From: Salinactinospora qingdaonensis
GTDB taxonomy: Bacteria > Actinomycetota > Actinomycetes > Streptosporangiales > Streptosporangiaceae
NCBI RefSeq assembly: GCF_039539445.1
Contig: NZ_BAABDD010000016.1
Span: 50,158-114,157, forward strand
Length of the DNA: 64,000 nucleotides
Direction of reading: 5' to 3'
Part shown: one piece after another, positions 1-8,805 of the stretch
Layout of the letters: every line of letters begins with the position of its first letter
Position numbering within the stretch: position 1 is the first letter of the stretch
Made by a program: the position numbers and the translations under genes
Notes under the pieces: generated by a model
Database searches by the model: none
Seen by the model: only the letters and a program-made list of their open reading frames with translations
Told to the model about the DNA's origin: nothing

Positions 1-260
1 TAACGTTTTCCGCTAGCGGGACAAACCGCCCCGAATAATGCGAATCAGACTGTTCCCCACGGTTCCCCGCCACGTGAGCGGCATCGTCGAAGCGACGCAC
101 CGGGAGAACACCGGCACCAATCCGCGCAGCCCCAGAACCTGACCAAACCAGACAAACACGGCACCCCGTTACGGCGCCGATCGAGGAAGCGGGAACCCAC
201 AACGAGCTCCGCGCCCCGGGGCAGGAGGAATCTCCCGCATCCACACGGGAGAGGACGCCA

Positions 261-2576
261 ATGTCAGTACCCATCCCCACCAGCAGCCACTGGGGCTCCT
301 ACGAGGTCCTCGTGCAGCAAGGACGGGTCGTGGGAGTCAGACCCGACCCCAACGACCCAGCGCCCTCCCCCATCATCGAAAACACCCCCGACGCCCAACA
401 CCACCCCACACGCGTCGCATGCCCGACCGTACGGCGGCGCTGGCTCGACAACGGCCCCGGCGCCGACGATCGGCGCGGCGCTCCCGACGACGAGTATGTG
501 GAGCTGTGTTGGGAGAGCGTCCTCGACGTGCTCGCCGGTGAACTGGAGCGGGTGCGCGGCGACTACGGCAATGCCGCCATCTACGGCGGGTCCTACGGTT
601 GGGGCAGTGCCGGACGGTTCCACCACTGCCAAAGCCAACTCCACCGCTTCCTCACCACTCTCGGCGGCTACACCGGCTCGCGTGACACCTACAGCCACGC
701 CGCCGTCGAGGTGCTGTTCCCACACGTCGTGGGCGCACGGGGTGCCCACGACCTGCTGCGCCGCCCCGTCACCTGGGGAGCTATCGCCGAACACACCGAC
801 CTCATCATCACCTTCGGCGGTCTGCGGGTCTCCAACACCTGGACCGTCTCAGGCGGCCGGGCGGCCCACATCGCCGAACCGGGCATGCGCGAGGCGGCGC
901 GGCGAGGGGTGCGCGTGGTCTCGATCAGCCCGCTGCGCGACGACACCATGGCGGAGATGAAAGCCGAGTGGCTGGCCGCCTCCCCCGGCACCGACACCGC
1001 CGTCCTGCTGGCGCTGATGCACGTGTTGTTCACGGAGGGGCGAGCCGACACGGAGTTTCTGGAGCGCTACACCGTCGGCGCCGACGTACTCCGCCGCTAT
1101 GTGCTGGGCGAGTCCGACGGCGTGGCGAAGACACCGGAGTGGGCGGGCGCGCTCAGCGGCCTGCCCGCGGAGGCGCTGCGCGACCTGGCCCGCCGGGCGG
1201 CGGCCGGCCGCACCTTGGTCAACGTGGGCTGGTCGGTGCAGCGCGCCCGTTACGGCGAACAGCCGCTGTGGGCCGGCATGGCCCTGGCCGCGTGCCTAGG
1301 CCAGGTGGGGCTGCCCGGCGGCGGGTTCGCCACTGGCTACGGGTCGATGGGCAACTACGGGGGTGGCGCCACCCCCGGCGGGCTGCCCACGCTGCCGCAG
1401 GGCATCAACCCGATCCCCACGAAGATCCCGGTCGCGCGCGTGAGCGACATGTTGCTGCACCCGGGCGAGCCGTTCGATTTCAACGGCCGGCGGCAACGCT
1501 ACCCCGACATCCGGCTGGTCTACTGGTCAGGCGGCAACCCCTTCCACCACCATCAGGACCTCACCCGGCTCAGCCGCGCGTTCGGGCGGCCAGAGACGGT
1601 CGTCGTCCACGAGACGCACTGGACCGCCACCGCCCGCCACGCCGACATCGTGCTGCCCGCCACGACCACGCTGGAGCGCGACGACTACGCGGCAAGCCAG
1701 GGGGACGTGCGACTGCGGGCCATGCCGCGGGCGGTCCCGCCCCACGCCGAGGCACGCGACGAATACGACACGTTCGCCGCCCTGGCCGGCAGGTTGGGGG
1801 CCGAGCTGGCCTTCACCGAAGGCCGGACCTCGGCGCAGTGGCTGGCCCACCTCTACGAGAAGTGGCGCCGCCGCTGGCGCCAGGCACTGCCGAACTTCGC
1901 CGAATTCTGGGAGGCGGGGGGCGTGGACCTCCCCGGCCGCACCGAGGACGAGACCCTGCTCGGCGCGTTTCGGGCCGATCCCGATTCGGCGCCGCTACAG
2001 ACTCCCAGCGGCCGGATCGAACTGTACTCGGCCACCATCGACGGGTTCGGCTACTCCGACTGCCCTGGGCATCCGACATGGCTGGCGCCCCAGGAGCGGC
2101 TGGGCTCGCAGCGCTCCCAGACATGGCCGCTGCTGCTGGTGGCCAACCAGCCCAGTGGCCGGCTGCACAGTCAACAGGACATGGGCGCGCACAGCCGCTC
2201 CCAGAAGGTCGCCGAGCGCGCGCCGATCCGGTTGCACCCCGACGACGCCGCCGTGCGGGGGATCGGGGACGGTGACGTGGTGCGGGTCGCCAACGACCGG
2301 GGGAGTTGTCTGGCCGGGGCCGTGATCAGTGACGACGTGCGTCCCGGGGTGGTGCAGCTCTCCACCGGCGCCTGGTACGACCCCTCCGGGGCGCAGGCCG
2401 GCGAGGCCACGTGTGTCCACGGCAACCCCAACGTGCTCACCGCCGATGTTGGCACCTCGTCGCTGAGCCAGGGGTGTACCGGCCAACACGCGCTGGTGGA
2501 GGTCGAACGCTACGCGGGTGAGCCCCCGCCGGTTCGGGTGTTCACGCCGCCGCGTACCACCACGGCCAGTTCCTGA
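261..2576 (+). CDS. Molybdopterin-dependent S/N-oxide reductase (BisC/DMSO reductase family)
   Basis: 771 residues, close to E. coli BisC (about 777). Mo-bisMGD enzymes of this branch reduce biotin, methionine, DMSO or TMAO oxides. The motif SYGWGSAGRFHH at residues 111-122 matches the family block that carries the molybdenum-ligand serine (Ser116 is my candidate). There is no N-terminal 4Fe-4S cysteine cluster and no Tat signal, so a soluble cytoplasmic BisC-like enzyme is more likely than a periplasmic TorA type. The C-terminal third has the dinucleotide-binding fold segment (NQPSGRLHSQQD). ATG 261 follows GGAGAGGA at 248-255. It appears monocistronic. The modABC genes 17 kb downstream would supply molybdate. 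The substrate cannot be assigned from sequence. Confidence 0.88.
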   Translation: MSVPIPTSSHWGSYEVLVQQGRVVGVRPDPNDPAPSPIIENTPDAQHHPTRVACPTVRRRWLDNGPGADDRRGAPDDEYVELCWESVLDVLAGELERVRGDYGNAAIYGGSYGWGSAGRFHHCQSQLHRFLTTLGGYTGSRDTYSHAAVEVLFPHVVGARGAHDLLRRPVTWGAIAEHTDLIITFGGLRVSNTWTVSGGRAAHIAEPGMREAARRGVRVVSISPLRDDTMAEMKAEWLAASPGTDTAVLLALMHVLFTEGRADTEFLERYTVGADVLRRYVLGESDGVAKTPEWAGALSGLPAEALRDLARRAAAGRTLVNVGWSVQRARYGEQPLWAGMALAACLGQVGLPGGGFATGYGSMGNYGGGATPGGLPTLPQGINPIPTKIPVARVSDMLLHPGEPFDFNGRRQRYPDIRLVYWSGGNPFHHHQDLTRLSRAFGRPETVVVHETHWTATARHADIVLPATTTLERDDYAASQGDVRLRAMPRAVPPHAEARDEYDTFAALAGRLGAELAFTEGRTSAQWLAHLYEKWRRRWRQALPNFAEFWEAGGVDLPGRTEDETLLGAFRADPDSAPLQTPSGRIELYSATIDGFGYSDCPGHPTWLAPQERLGSQRSQTWPLLLVANQPSGRLHSQQDMGAHSRSQKVAERAPIRLHPDDAAVRGIGDGDVVRVANDRGSCLAGAVISDDVRPGVVQLSTGAWYDPSGAQAGEATCVHGNPNVLTADVGTSSLSQGCTGQHALVEVERYAGEPPPVRVFTPPRTTTASS

Positions 2577-2745
2577 GTTCCCGTGGACCGGCGACGGCGG
2601 GGCCGCCCCGCTATACGGCCGTTCCCGCGCCCCGTCGATCGGGAACGGCGCGAGGCACGGAAGGAAATCCGCGTGCCCCATCTGCCGTGAGCATCGGCGG
2701 TACGCAACCAGCCTCACCGGGAGGTAATTTAGCCATCACGAGCCG

Positions 2746-2774
2746 TTGACATGAGAGCAGAATCACATCATTAT
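2746..2774 (+). promoter_or_regulatory. Predicted sigma70-type promoter for the CBM2-like gene
   Basis: TTGACA at 2746-2751 is a perfect -35. A 17-base gap leads to CATTAT at 2769-2774, which matches four of the six TATAAT positions. The operator at 2774-2787 begins on the last base of the -10, so a bound repressor would block initiation directly. Confidence 0.6.
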
Positions 2775-2787
2775 GGGAGCGCTCCCA
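2774..2787. promoter_or_regulatory. CelR/CebR-type cellulose-responsive operator
   Basis: TGGGAGCGCTCCCA is a perfect 14-bp palindrome identical to the operator bound by Thermobifida fusca CelR and Streptomyces CebR, LacI-family repressors released by cellobiose or cello-oligosaccharides. It overlaps the predicted -10 and lies about 180 bases upstream of a secreted carbohydrate-binding protein. I saw no other copy in the window, and no LacI-type regulator gene is present here. Confidence 0.88.
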
Positions 2788-2967
2788 AGATGTGTGTGAG
2801 AAGCGGACCCGAAGGCGGGGTGGTAACAGCCTGGTTGCGCCTCTACGGCGCCTATCCCCCACGCGAACGCGAGCTCGGCGGCAGCCGCCCCTCTCCTCCC
2901 ACTCCCCGGCTAGCGGCCGGGCCGCGTTCGTGCCACGCGCCCAGTGCGCATTCCGCGAGAAAGGAAC

Positions 2968-3411
2968 ATGGCTGTGCGGCTCCTACGCACCATCCCCCTG
3001 CTCGGCGCACTCACCGCTGTTCTCGGCGCGCTCACCGTGGCCGCCCCCGCCGAGGACGCCACGGCAGCCCCCGCCTGCCAGGTCGATTTCCACGTCTCCG
3101 ACACCTGGGCAACCAGCACCACCCTGCGCTACGTCGCCTCCGTATCAGTGAAGAACAACACGCCCCAGGAGATCCAGGACTGGGTCCTGCGATGGAGTTT
3201 CGTCAACGATGAGGTCATCGCCGACGCCCAGGGGGTGGACTGGGCCCAAACCGGCGGTCTCGTCCACGTGGACGGCCTCTCGTGGAACAACGACATCGCG
3301 CCCGACAAACCGGTCTCGTTCGACCTCCTCGTCAACGGTCCCCACCGGCTCTCCCCTGAGAACTTCGTACTCCAGGACACCTTCCGCTGCGAGGTCGCCT
3401 ACTCCGACTGA
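2968..3411 (+). CDS. Secreted single-domain CBM2-like carbohydrate-binding protein
   Basis: 147 residues from ATG 2968 (an AAGGA precedes it; GTG 2944 is an alternative start). Residues 1 to about 34 form a signal peptide with a basic start and hydrophobic core. The mature part resembles a family 2 cellulose-binding module: flanking cysteines (Cys37, Cys141) as in the CBM2 disulphide, Trp72/Trp76 in the DWVLRWSF block, Trp92, and Trp106 in the LSWNNDIAP block. No catalytic domain is attached, unlike most CBM2 proteins. The upstream CelR-type operator independently supports a role in cellulose use. It may act as a free substrate-binding or cell-wall adhesion protein; that part is inference. 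Confidence 0.72.
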   Translation: MAVRLLRTIPLLGALTAVLGALTVAAPAEDATAAPACQVDFHVSDTWATSTTLRYVASVSVKNNTPQEIQDWVLRWSFVNDEVIADAQGVDWAQTGGLVHVDGLSWNNDIAPDKPVSFDLLVNGPHRLSPENFVLQDTFRCEVAYSD

Positions 3412-3478
3412 CCCGCTTGAGCCCTCACCGAATTCCCGATGGGTGTTCCCGCCTTTCCCCGCCCATCGGGGGTCCAGC

Positions 3479-3512
3479 GGGGTGGGGCCAGCCCGTGAAC
3501 CGGCCCCACCCC
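3479..3512. terminator. Hairpin terminator between convergent genes
   Basis: GGGGTGGGGCC at 3479-3489 pairs perfectly with GGCCCCACCCC at 3502-3512 around a 12-base loop. It sits between the CBM2-like gene (+) and the antiporter gene (-), so it can serve both. A second 8-bp stem (CCGATGGG/CCCATCGG) lies just upstream, around 3437-3470. Neither has a T-tract, as is common in actinomycetes. Confidence 0.6.
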
Positions 3513-3521
3513 CGGACACAC

Positions 3522-4697
3522 TCACGCACCGGCCTCCGACTGCCTCCGGCGCGGCGCTTTCCGCGCCGGCAGAACACCGACGAGGTAGGTGGCGATCGGG
3601 CCGGCGATGGCCAGCGTGATCACATAGGCCGCAGCCAACGGGACCAGCGAAGGCTCGATCCCCGCCGCCAGACCCGCGATCACGATCGAAAACTCCCCAC
3701 GCGCGATCAGCACGGTGCCCGCACGCAGCCGACCACGCAAGGCCGCCCCCTCGCGCCGCGCCGCGTACCACCCGGTGAGCACCTTGGTCACAGCGGTAAC
3801 AGCCGCCAAGGCCAGCGCCACCGGTAGCAGCGGAACCAACTCGCGCGGGTCGATCGTCAGCCCGATCGCCAGGAAGAAGACGAGGGCGAACAGGTCCCGC
3901 ACCGGCTCGATCACCCGGCGCGCCCGATCAGCCAGCGGCCCGCTCAACGCCAACCCGATCAAAAACGCCCCCACCGGCGCCGAAGCACGGGCGAACTCGC
4001 TGAGACCAGCCACCAGCAGCGTCAACCCCATCACCCGAAGCAGAAACTGTTCGGAGTGCTGGGTGTCGACCAAGCGCCCCAACACGTGGTGCAGCCGGTG
4101 CGACACGAAAAACGCCAGGGCGAGAGCGCACAGGGCCGTACCGAGCGCCAGGGACATCTGCCCCAGGGTGCCGCCGATAGCCAGCGACCCCATGAGGGGC
4201 AGGTAGATCGCCATAGCGATGTCCTCCAGCACCAGGATGGACAGCACTGAGGGGGTCTCCCGGTTACCCAAGCGCCGCAGGTCGCTCAGCAGCCGGGCCA
4301 CGATCCCGGAGGAGGAGATCCAGGTGATGCCGGCCAGCGCGAGGCACCCACCCCAACTCAGCCCCAGCACCCAGCCCAGCAACGCCCCCGGCACGGCGTT
4401 GAGCAAGCCGTCGACCAGCGCCGAAGGCAGGTGACGCCGGAGGCTGTGGGTGAACTCGGTGGTGGAGAACTCCAGGCCGAGCAGGAGCAGCAACAGGACG
4501 ACGCCGATGGCCGCGCCGGTTTCGACAAACTCCCCTACAGCGGGGATCGGGGCGATGCCCCCCTCCCCCAGCGCCAACCCGGCAAGCAGGTACAGCGGGA
4601 CGGGAGAGAACGCCCACCGGCGCGCTACCGCAGCGAGAAAACTGAGCACGAGGAAGACCGCGCCCAGTTCCATGAGCAAAGTCGCGGAGACGTGCAT
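3522..4697 (-). CDS. CPA2-family cation (K+)/H+ antiporter
   Basis: 391 residues made almost entirely of hydrophobic segments, about 11-12 predicted membrane spans. The N-terminal stretch with a GLALGEGG loop and the GVVLLLLLLGLEF segment is typical of CPA2 exchangers (KefB/KhtU/AmhT group). There is no C-terminal KTN domain. That role falls to the separate RCK-C protein encoded immediately upstream, as in Bacillus KhtT-KhtU. ATG 4697 lies 14 bases after the upstream stop, so the two genes form an operon. The likely function is K+ or NH4+ efflux in exchange for protons at the membrane. Confidence 0.85.
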   Translation of the reverse strand: MHVSATLLMELGAVFLVLSFLAAVARRWAFSPVPLYLLAGLALGEGGIAPIPAVGEFVETGAAIGVVLLLLLLGLEFSTTEFTHSLRRHLPSALVDGLLNAVPGALLGWVLGLSWGGCLALAGITWISSSGIVARLLSDLRRLGNRETPSVLSILVLEDIAMAIYLPLMGSLAIGGTLGQMSLALGTALCALALAFFVSHRLHHVLGRLVDTQHSEQFLLRVMGLTLLVAGLSEFARASAPVGAFLIGLALSGPLADRARRVIEPVRDLFALVFFLAIGLTIDPRELVPLLPVALALAAVTAVTKVLTGWYAARREGAALRGRLRAGTVLIARGEFSIVIAGLAAGIEPSLVPLAAAYVITLAIAGPIATYLVGVLPARKAPRRRQSEAGA

Positions 4698-4711
4698 GGC
4701 ACGATCACCGC

Positions 4712-5191
4712 TCAGCCGTCGATTATGGCTTGGACACCCGCGATACCTTCATGCGTACCAATGACAACGAGGATGTCACCTGCCTGGAGGGACTGCTCAG
4801 GGCCGGGAGAGGCGATCACGTCCTCGCCTCGCACCAAAGCCACGATCGAAGCACCTGTCCTGGTGCGGGCACGGGTCTCCCCCAGCGTCTTACCGACGAA
4901 AGAGGAATCCGACGGCAACTCCATCTGGCCTGCGCTCAGCCCCGGGATCTCTTTGGCCAGGTCAGCGAAACGCTCCGCCACTCGGGGCGCGCCAAGGATC
5001 TCAGAGAGGGCGTCGGACTCCTCGGGGGTGAGCCTGAGCAATGACTGGGGCTCGTCGGGGTCGGGACCGTTGTAGCGCACCAATTCGGCGTCACCACTAC
5101 GGTGCGCCACGATGCCGATCCGTTCGCCTTCAGCGGTGGTGAACTCGTAGCGAATCCCCACACCGGGCAGTAGAACTTCGGTGACCTCCAT
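4712..5191 (-). CDS. RCK-C (TrkA-C) regulatory subunit of the cation antiporter
   Basis: 159 residues from ATG 5191; the reading frame extends further upstream but that part does not look like protein. The N-terminal half is a KhtT-type beta domain (LPGVGIRYEF). The C-terminal half is a TrkA-C domain (SSFVGKTLGETRAR, then LQAGDILVVIGTHEGI). KhtT-type subunits gate the partner antiporter, and in Bacillus the RCK-C domain binds c-di-AMP. Whether this protein does so is unknown. It is co-directional with and 14 bases from the antiporter gene. Confidence 0.82.
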   Translation of the reverse strand: MEVTEVLLPGVGIRYEFTTAEGERIGIVAHRSGDAELVRYNGPDPDEPQSLLRLTPEESDALSEILGAPRVAERFADLAKEIPGLSAGQMELPSDSSFVGKTLGETRARTRTGASIVALVRGEDVIASPGPEQSLQAGDILVVIGTHEGIAGVQAIIDG

Positions 5192-5411
5192 GCCCCCGAT
5201 CTGCCCCCCAAACGTGAAACCTGAACCTCCCCTGTTCCCCGCTTTTGCGGCGGGACAGGACACCACTGGAAAACCATACCCGCTCACGTCGGAACATCCC
5301 AGTGGCTGCGGGGACGCTCCCGCTGCTTTCCCATGCGTCAAGTATCGATGGCCCGACGTGGGGTGATGGGGGTGGGTATGTGAGAGATGCGCACTTCCGC
5401 CATCCTACGAT

Positions 5412-5430
5412 GTAGGTTAGCCTTTACTAA
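5412..5430. promoter_or_regulatory. IdeR/DmdR1-type iron box
   Basis: The 19 bases GTAGGTTAGCCTTTACTAA match 16 of 19 positions of the actinobacterial iron-box consensus TWAGGTTAGSCTWACCTWA. The box lies about 80-100 bases upstream of the FecCD permease gene, so the import operon is probably repressed by an Fe2+-loaded IdeR/DmdR1 protein. Confidence 0.85.
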
Positions 5431-5458
5431 GTTTATGCACGTCGCTCCGGAGGAAGTG

Positions 5459-5512
5459 GTGGATCTACGGTTTCGGCGCCCCCATCCCGGGTGCCCGGGT
5501 GGGGCGCGATGA
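5459..5512 (+). CDS. Possible leader peptide (17 codons) ahead of the iron importer
   Basis: GGAGGA at 5449-5454 is a strong ribosome site with no long gene at its natural distance. It precedes GTG 5459 (or GTG 5456) by a few bases. The frame encodes VDLRFRRPHPGCPGGAR and ends in TGA 5510-5512, which overlaps the ATG of the permease (5509-5511) as ATGA. This geometry favours translational coupling. The frame also runs through a GC-rich hairpin. It could instead be chance, with the ribosome site unused. Confidence 0.4.
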   Translation: MDLRFRRPHPGCPGGAR

Positions 5513-6609
5513 CCCTGGAACGTCCCTCCTCCGCCATCGCCGACAGCGAGAACACCGATGACGCCTTGGCAGCTCGCGCGGCCCTGAACCAGCGCACCAC
5601 GGCGCACACCCGCGTCCAACTGCTACGCGTCGTCGGCCTGCTCGTCGGACTCGGAGTGCTGGTGCTGTGCGTGATGCTCAGCATCTCCGTGGGAGCCAAA
5701 CCCATCCCGCTCCCCACGGTGTGGCACGCGCTGATCGACGACCAAGGCTCCTACAACCAGGACGTGATCTTCGAGCTACGGCTCCCGCGCACTGTCCTCG
5801 GAATAGCCATCGGCGCCTCCCTCGGCGTGGCCGGGGCACTCATGCAGGCGCTCACCCGCAACCCGATCGCCGACCCCGGGCTGCTCGGCATCAACGCCGG
5901 GGCCGCCATGGCAGTGGTCGTCGCGATCTTCATCTTCGGGTTGACCGACCTCACCTCGTATGTGTGGTTCGGTTTCCTTGGCGCCGCGGTGACAGCGTTC
6001 GTGGTCTATTTCCTGGGATCGCGCGGGCGAACCGGGGCGACGCCGGTGCGGCTGGCGCTGGCCGGGACCGCCGTGGCGGCCGTCCTCATCGGCCTGATGA
6101 ACGGCATCGTCATCGTCAACGACTTCGTCTTCGACCAGATCCGGTTCTGGCAGGTCGGGTCGCTGGTGGGCCGTGACATGGCCATCTTCGCGCAGGTGCT
6201 GCCGTTCCTGCTCATCGGGCTTGCCATCGCGCTGTTTCTCGGGTCCTCCCTCAACGCGATCGCCCTAGGGGAGGACATGGCCGCCGCCCTGGGAGCGCGC
6301 ATCAACCGCACCCGCGCGGTGTCGGCGCTGGCGATCGTGCTGCTGTGTGGCGGGGCGACGGCGGCTGCCGGCCCGATCGGGTTCGTGGGGTTGACCATTC
6401 CGCACGTGGCCCGCGCCATCACCGGCCCCGACCAACGCTGGGTGTTGCCCTACTCCGCTGTGCTCGCCGCGATCTTGCTCGTAGGAGCCGACACCCTCGG
6501 CCGGATCGTGCTGCCCAGCGGGGAATTGGAGGTCGGCATTATCACGGCACTCGTCGGCGCCCCCGTGTTCATCGCGCTCGTTCGCCGCACCAGGATGGCC
6601 CAGCTTTGA
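5509..6609 (+). CDS. FecCD-family siderophore ABC permease (first)
   Basis: 366 residues from ATG 5509; an in-frame GTG at 5491 is an alternative. The FecCD fold is clear: about nine to ten membrane spans, the LRLPRTVLGIAIGASLGVAG block and the NPIADPGLLGINAGA block typical of BtuC/FecC/FepD permeases, and a C-terminal GPIGFVGLTIPHVAR coupling segment. It imports ferric siderophore with the second permease and the ATPase downstream. It lies behind an iron box. A strong CCCGGG-rich hairpin (about 5481-5504) just before the start may limit initiation unless the leader peptide is translated. Confidence 0.92.
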   Translation: MTLERPSSAIADSENTDDALAARAALNQRTTAHTRVQLLRVVGLLVGLGVLVLCVMLSISVGAKPIPLPTVWHALIDDQGSYNQDVIFELRLPRTVLGIAIGASLGVAGALMQALTRNPIADPGLLGINAGAAMAVVVAIFIFGLTDLTSYVWFGFLGAAVTAFVVYFLGSRGRTGATPVRLALAGTAVAAVLIGLMNGIVIVNDFVFDQIRFWQVGSLVGRDMAIFAQVLPFLLIGLAIALFLGSSLNAIALGEDMAAALGARINRTRAVSALAIVLLCGGATAAAGPIGFVGLTIPHVARAITGPDQRWVLPYSAVLAAILLVGADTLGRIVLPSGELEVGIITALVGAPVFIALVRRTRMAQL

Positions 6610-7712
6610 GCACGACCAAGAGCCAGCCCGCCCCCGCAGCCGACCGCACGCGGCAGGGGCGCCGCGACAGTGGCGACGCCGTGCGTGTGGTGCGGCTCGC
6701 CGGGGACGCGGTGTCGTTTCGGCTCCGTACGCGGATGACCTTCATCTACGGCACACTCGTGGCGGCCACGCTCGTCGTGTTCGCCATAACCCTGATGGTG
6801 GGCGACTACGAGATCCCGCTGCCGCGGGTACTCCTGGCGCTGACCGGGGAGGGCGAACGGCTCGACGTCTTCTTCGTGCAGGGCATGCGGCTGCCGCGCG
6901 CGTTGACGGCGATCCTGGTGGGAGCGGCGCTGGGCGTGGCCGGCGCAGTGTTCCAGAGCCTGTCGCGCAACCCCCTGGGCAGCCCCGACATCATCGGCTT
7001 CACCAGCGGCGCGGCCACCGGCGCGGTCCTGACCATCCTGGTGCTGGGCGGCGGCATGACCCAGACCTCCATCGGCGCGGTCATCGGGGGGTTGGGCACG
7101 GCCGGCCTGGTCTATCTGCTGGCGCTCAAACGCGGCGTGCAGGGCTACCGGCTGATCCTGGTGGGCATCGGCGTCAACGCGATGCTGCTATCGGCGCGCG
7201 ACTACCTGATGACACGCGCCGAACTGACTGAGGCGATGACCGCGCAAGTCTGGCTCGTGGGCAGCCTCAACGGCCGCGACTGGACGCAGGTCGTCGCTGT
7301 TAGCTGCGGCACCGGCGTGCTGATCCCCCTCATTCTTGGACTGGGGCCGCGGCTGCGGCTGATGGAGATGGGCGAGGACAGCGCGCGGGCCCTGGGGGTG
7401 CCCACACAGGCGACACAGGCCACGGCGCTGCTGACGGCAAGCGCCCTGACCGGTTTCGGCATCGCCGTGGCGGGGCCGATCGGTTTCATCGCGCTGGCAG
7501 CGCCGCAACTGGCGCGGCGACTGGTGCGCGCCAACGGCACGACGCTGTTGGGCGCCGGGCTGATGGGAGGTTTCCTGCTCTTGACCGCCGACCTCATCGC
7601 CCAGCGGGCACTGGCGCCCATCCAGCTTCCCGTGGGGGTGGTCACGGCCGTGGTGGGCGGGAGCTACCTGGTGTGGCTGTTGTACCGGGAATGGCGCACC
7701 GGCCGGGGGTGA
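6606..7712 (+). CDS. FecCD-family siderophore ABC permease (second)
   Basis: About 368 residues. I chose TTG 6606 because it overlaps the upstream stop (TTGA, 6606-6609) and the protein similarity starts just after it; the open frame upstream is only a shadow of the first permease. It shows the same FecCD signatures as its neighbour (VQGMRLPRALTAILVGAALG, NPLGSPDIIGFTSGA, GPIGFIALAAPQLAR). It pairs with the first permease as a FepD/FepG-like heterodimer. A TTG start and overlap suggest that it is made only through translational coupling. Confidence 0.9.
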   Translation: MSTTKSQPAPAADRTRQGRRDSGDAVRVVRLAGDAVSFRLRTRMTFIYGTLVAATLVVFAITLMVGDYEIPLPRVLLALTGEGERLDVFFVQGMRLPRALTAILVGAALGVAGAVFQSLSRNPLGSPDIIGFTSGAATGAVLTILVLGGGMTQTSIGAVIGGLGTAGLVYLLALKRGVQGYRLILVGIGVNAMLLSARDYLMTRAELTEAMTAQVWLVGSLNGRDWTQVVAVSCGTGVLIPLILGLGPRLRLMEMGEDSARALGVPTQATQATALLTASALTGFGIAVAGPIGFIALAAPQLARRLVRANGTTLLGAGLMGGFLLLTADLIAQRALAPIQLPVGVVTAVVGGSYLVWLLYREWRTGRG

Positions 7713-7765
7713 GCCGGCCGAGACACGCAAGTCGCGCACGTCGTACCCATCGAGGGGAGAGCACC

Positions 7766-8647
7766 ATGTCCGAGCCCGCACGGTTGTGGGGAGAGAACCT
7801 GACGCTGGCCTATGACCAGCGCGTCATCTCGCGGGAGTTGGGGATCACCATCCCCGACGGCTCCCTGACGGTGATCGTGGGTCCCAACGCCTGCGGTAAA
7901 TCCACGCTGCTGCGGGCGCTGTCGCGGATGCTCAAGCCGGCGGCCGGCGCCGTCCACCTCGACGGCAGGCTCATCAGCTCCTACCCCTCCAAGGAGGTGG
8001 CGCGACGGTTGGGGCTGCTGCCGCAGTCCTCGATCGCGCCGGACGGCATCACCGTGGCCGACCTGGTCGCGCGGGGCCGCTACCCGCACCAGAAGTTCCT
8101 GAAGCAGTGGTCGCGCGCCGATGAGCGCATCATCGCCGAGGCGATGGCGGCGACGCGGGTTTCGGACCTGGGCTCGCGCATGGTCGACGAGCTCTCCGGC
8201 GGCCAGCGCCAGCGAGTGTGGCTGGCCATGGTGCTGGCACAGCAGACGCCGCTGCTGCTGCTCGACGAGCCCACCACCTACCTCGACATCGCCCACCAGA
8301 TGGACGTCTTGGACCTGTGTGCCGAACTGCACCACGACCGCGGCCACACGCTCGTGGCGGTGCTGCACGACCTCAACCACGCCTGCCGCTACGCCACGCA
8401 CCTGATCGCGATGAGTGACGGCCAAGTGGTCGCCCAAGGCGATCCGGCCGAGATCATCACCGCCGAACTCGTGGAGGAGGTGTTCGGGCTGCCCTGCCGG
8501 ATCATCCCCGACCCCGAGACCGGCACGCCGCTGGTGGTGCCCGCCGACCGCCGCGGCAAGATCGCCAAGCGCGCCGCCGCGCGGCAGGACGGGAGCACAC
8601 CACCGGAAGAAGCCCCCGTAGCGGCGGGGGCGCGCCAGTCGGCCTGA
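7766..8647 (+). CDS. Siderophore ABC transporter ATP-binding protein (FepC/FecE type)
   Basis: 293 residues from ATG 7766, preceded by GAGGGGAGA. Walker A is GPNACGKST, the signature is LSGGQRQR, and Walker B is LLLLDEPTTYLDI with the YLD variant usual for iron-siderophore ATPases. The H-loop lies in LHDLNHACRYA. It energises the two FecCD permeases. No periplasmic binding protein follows, so the receptor lipoprotein must be encoded elsewhere. The C-terminal 40 residues are a charged, alanine-rich tail. Confidence 0.93.
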   Translation: MSEPARLWGENLTLAYDQRVISRELGITIPDGSLTVIVGPNACGKSTLLRALSRMLKPAAGAVHLDGRLISSYPSKEVARRLGLLPQSSIAPDGITVADLVARGRYPHQKFLKQWSRADERIIAEAMAATRVSDLGSRMVDELSGGQRQRVWLAMVLAQQTPLLLLDEPTTYLDIAHQMDVLDLCAELHHDRGHTLVAVLHDLNHACRYATHLIAMSDGQVVAQGDPAEIITAELVEEVFGLPCRIIPDPETGTPLVVPADRRGKIAKRAAARQDGSTPPEEAPVAAGARQSA

Positions 8648-8805
8648 GCGGAACAGCCCGGCGCGGGCGGTCACGGCGCCGGATGCCGATAGACGGGGGC
8701 GACCCTGAGTGGTGTGTCGCTGATCTTTTCGGGTTTTCTTAGCGTTTTCCTGTGATGACGTTCTGTGATGGTCAAGGCTGGATCGCATGTACCCGGGGAG
8801 GCACA

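Noticed and set aside
968..2275. Long open frame overlapping the molybdoenzyme gene
   Set aside because: Arg/Pro/Gly-rich shadow of the true frame with no protein features; a side effect of high GC content.
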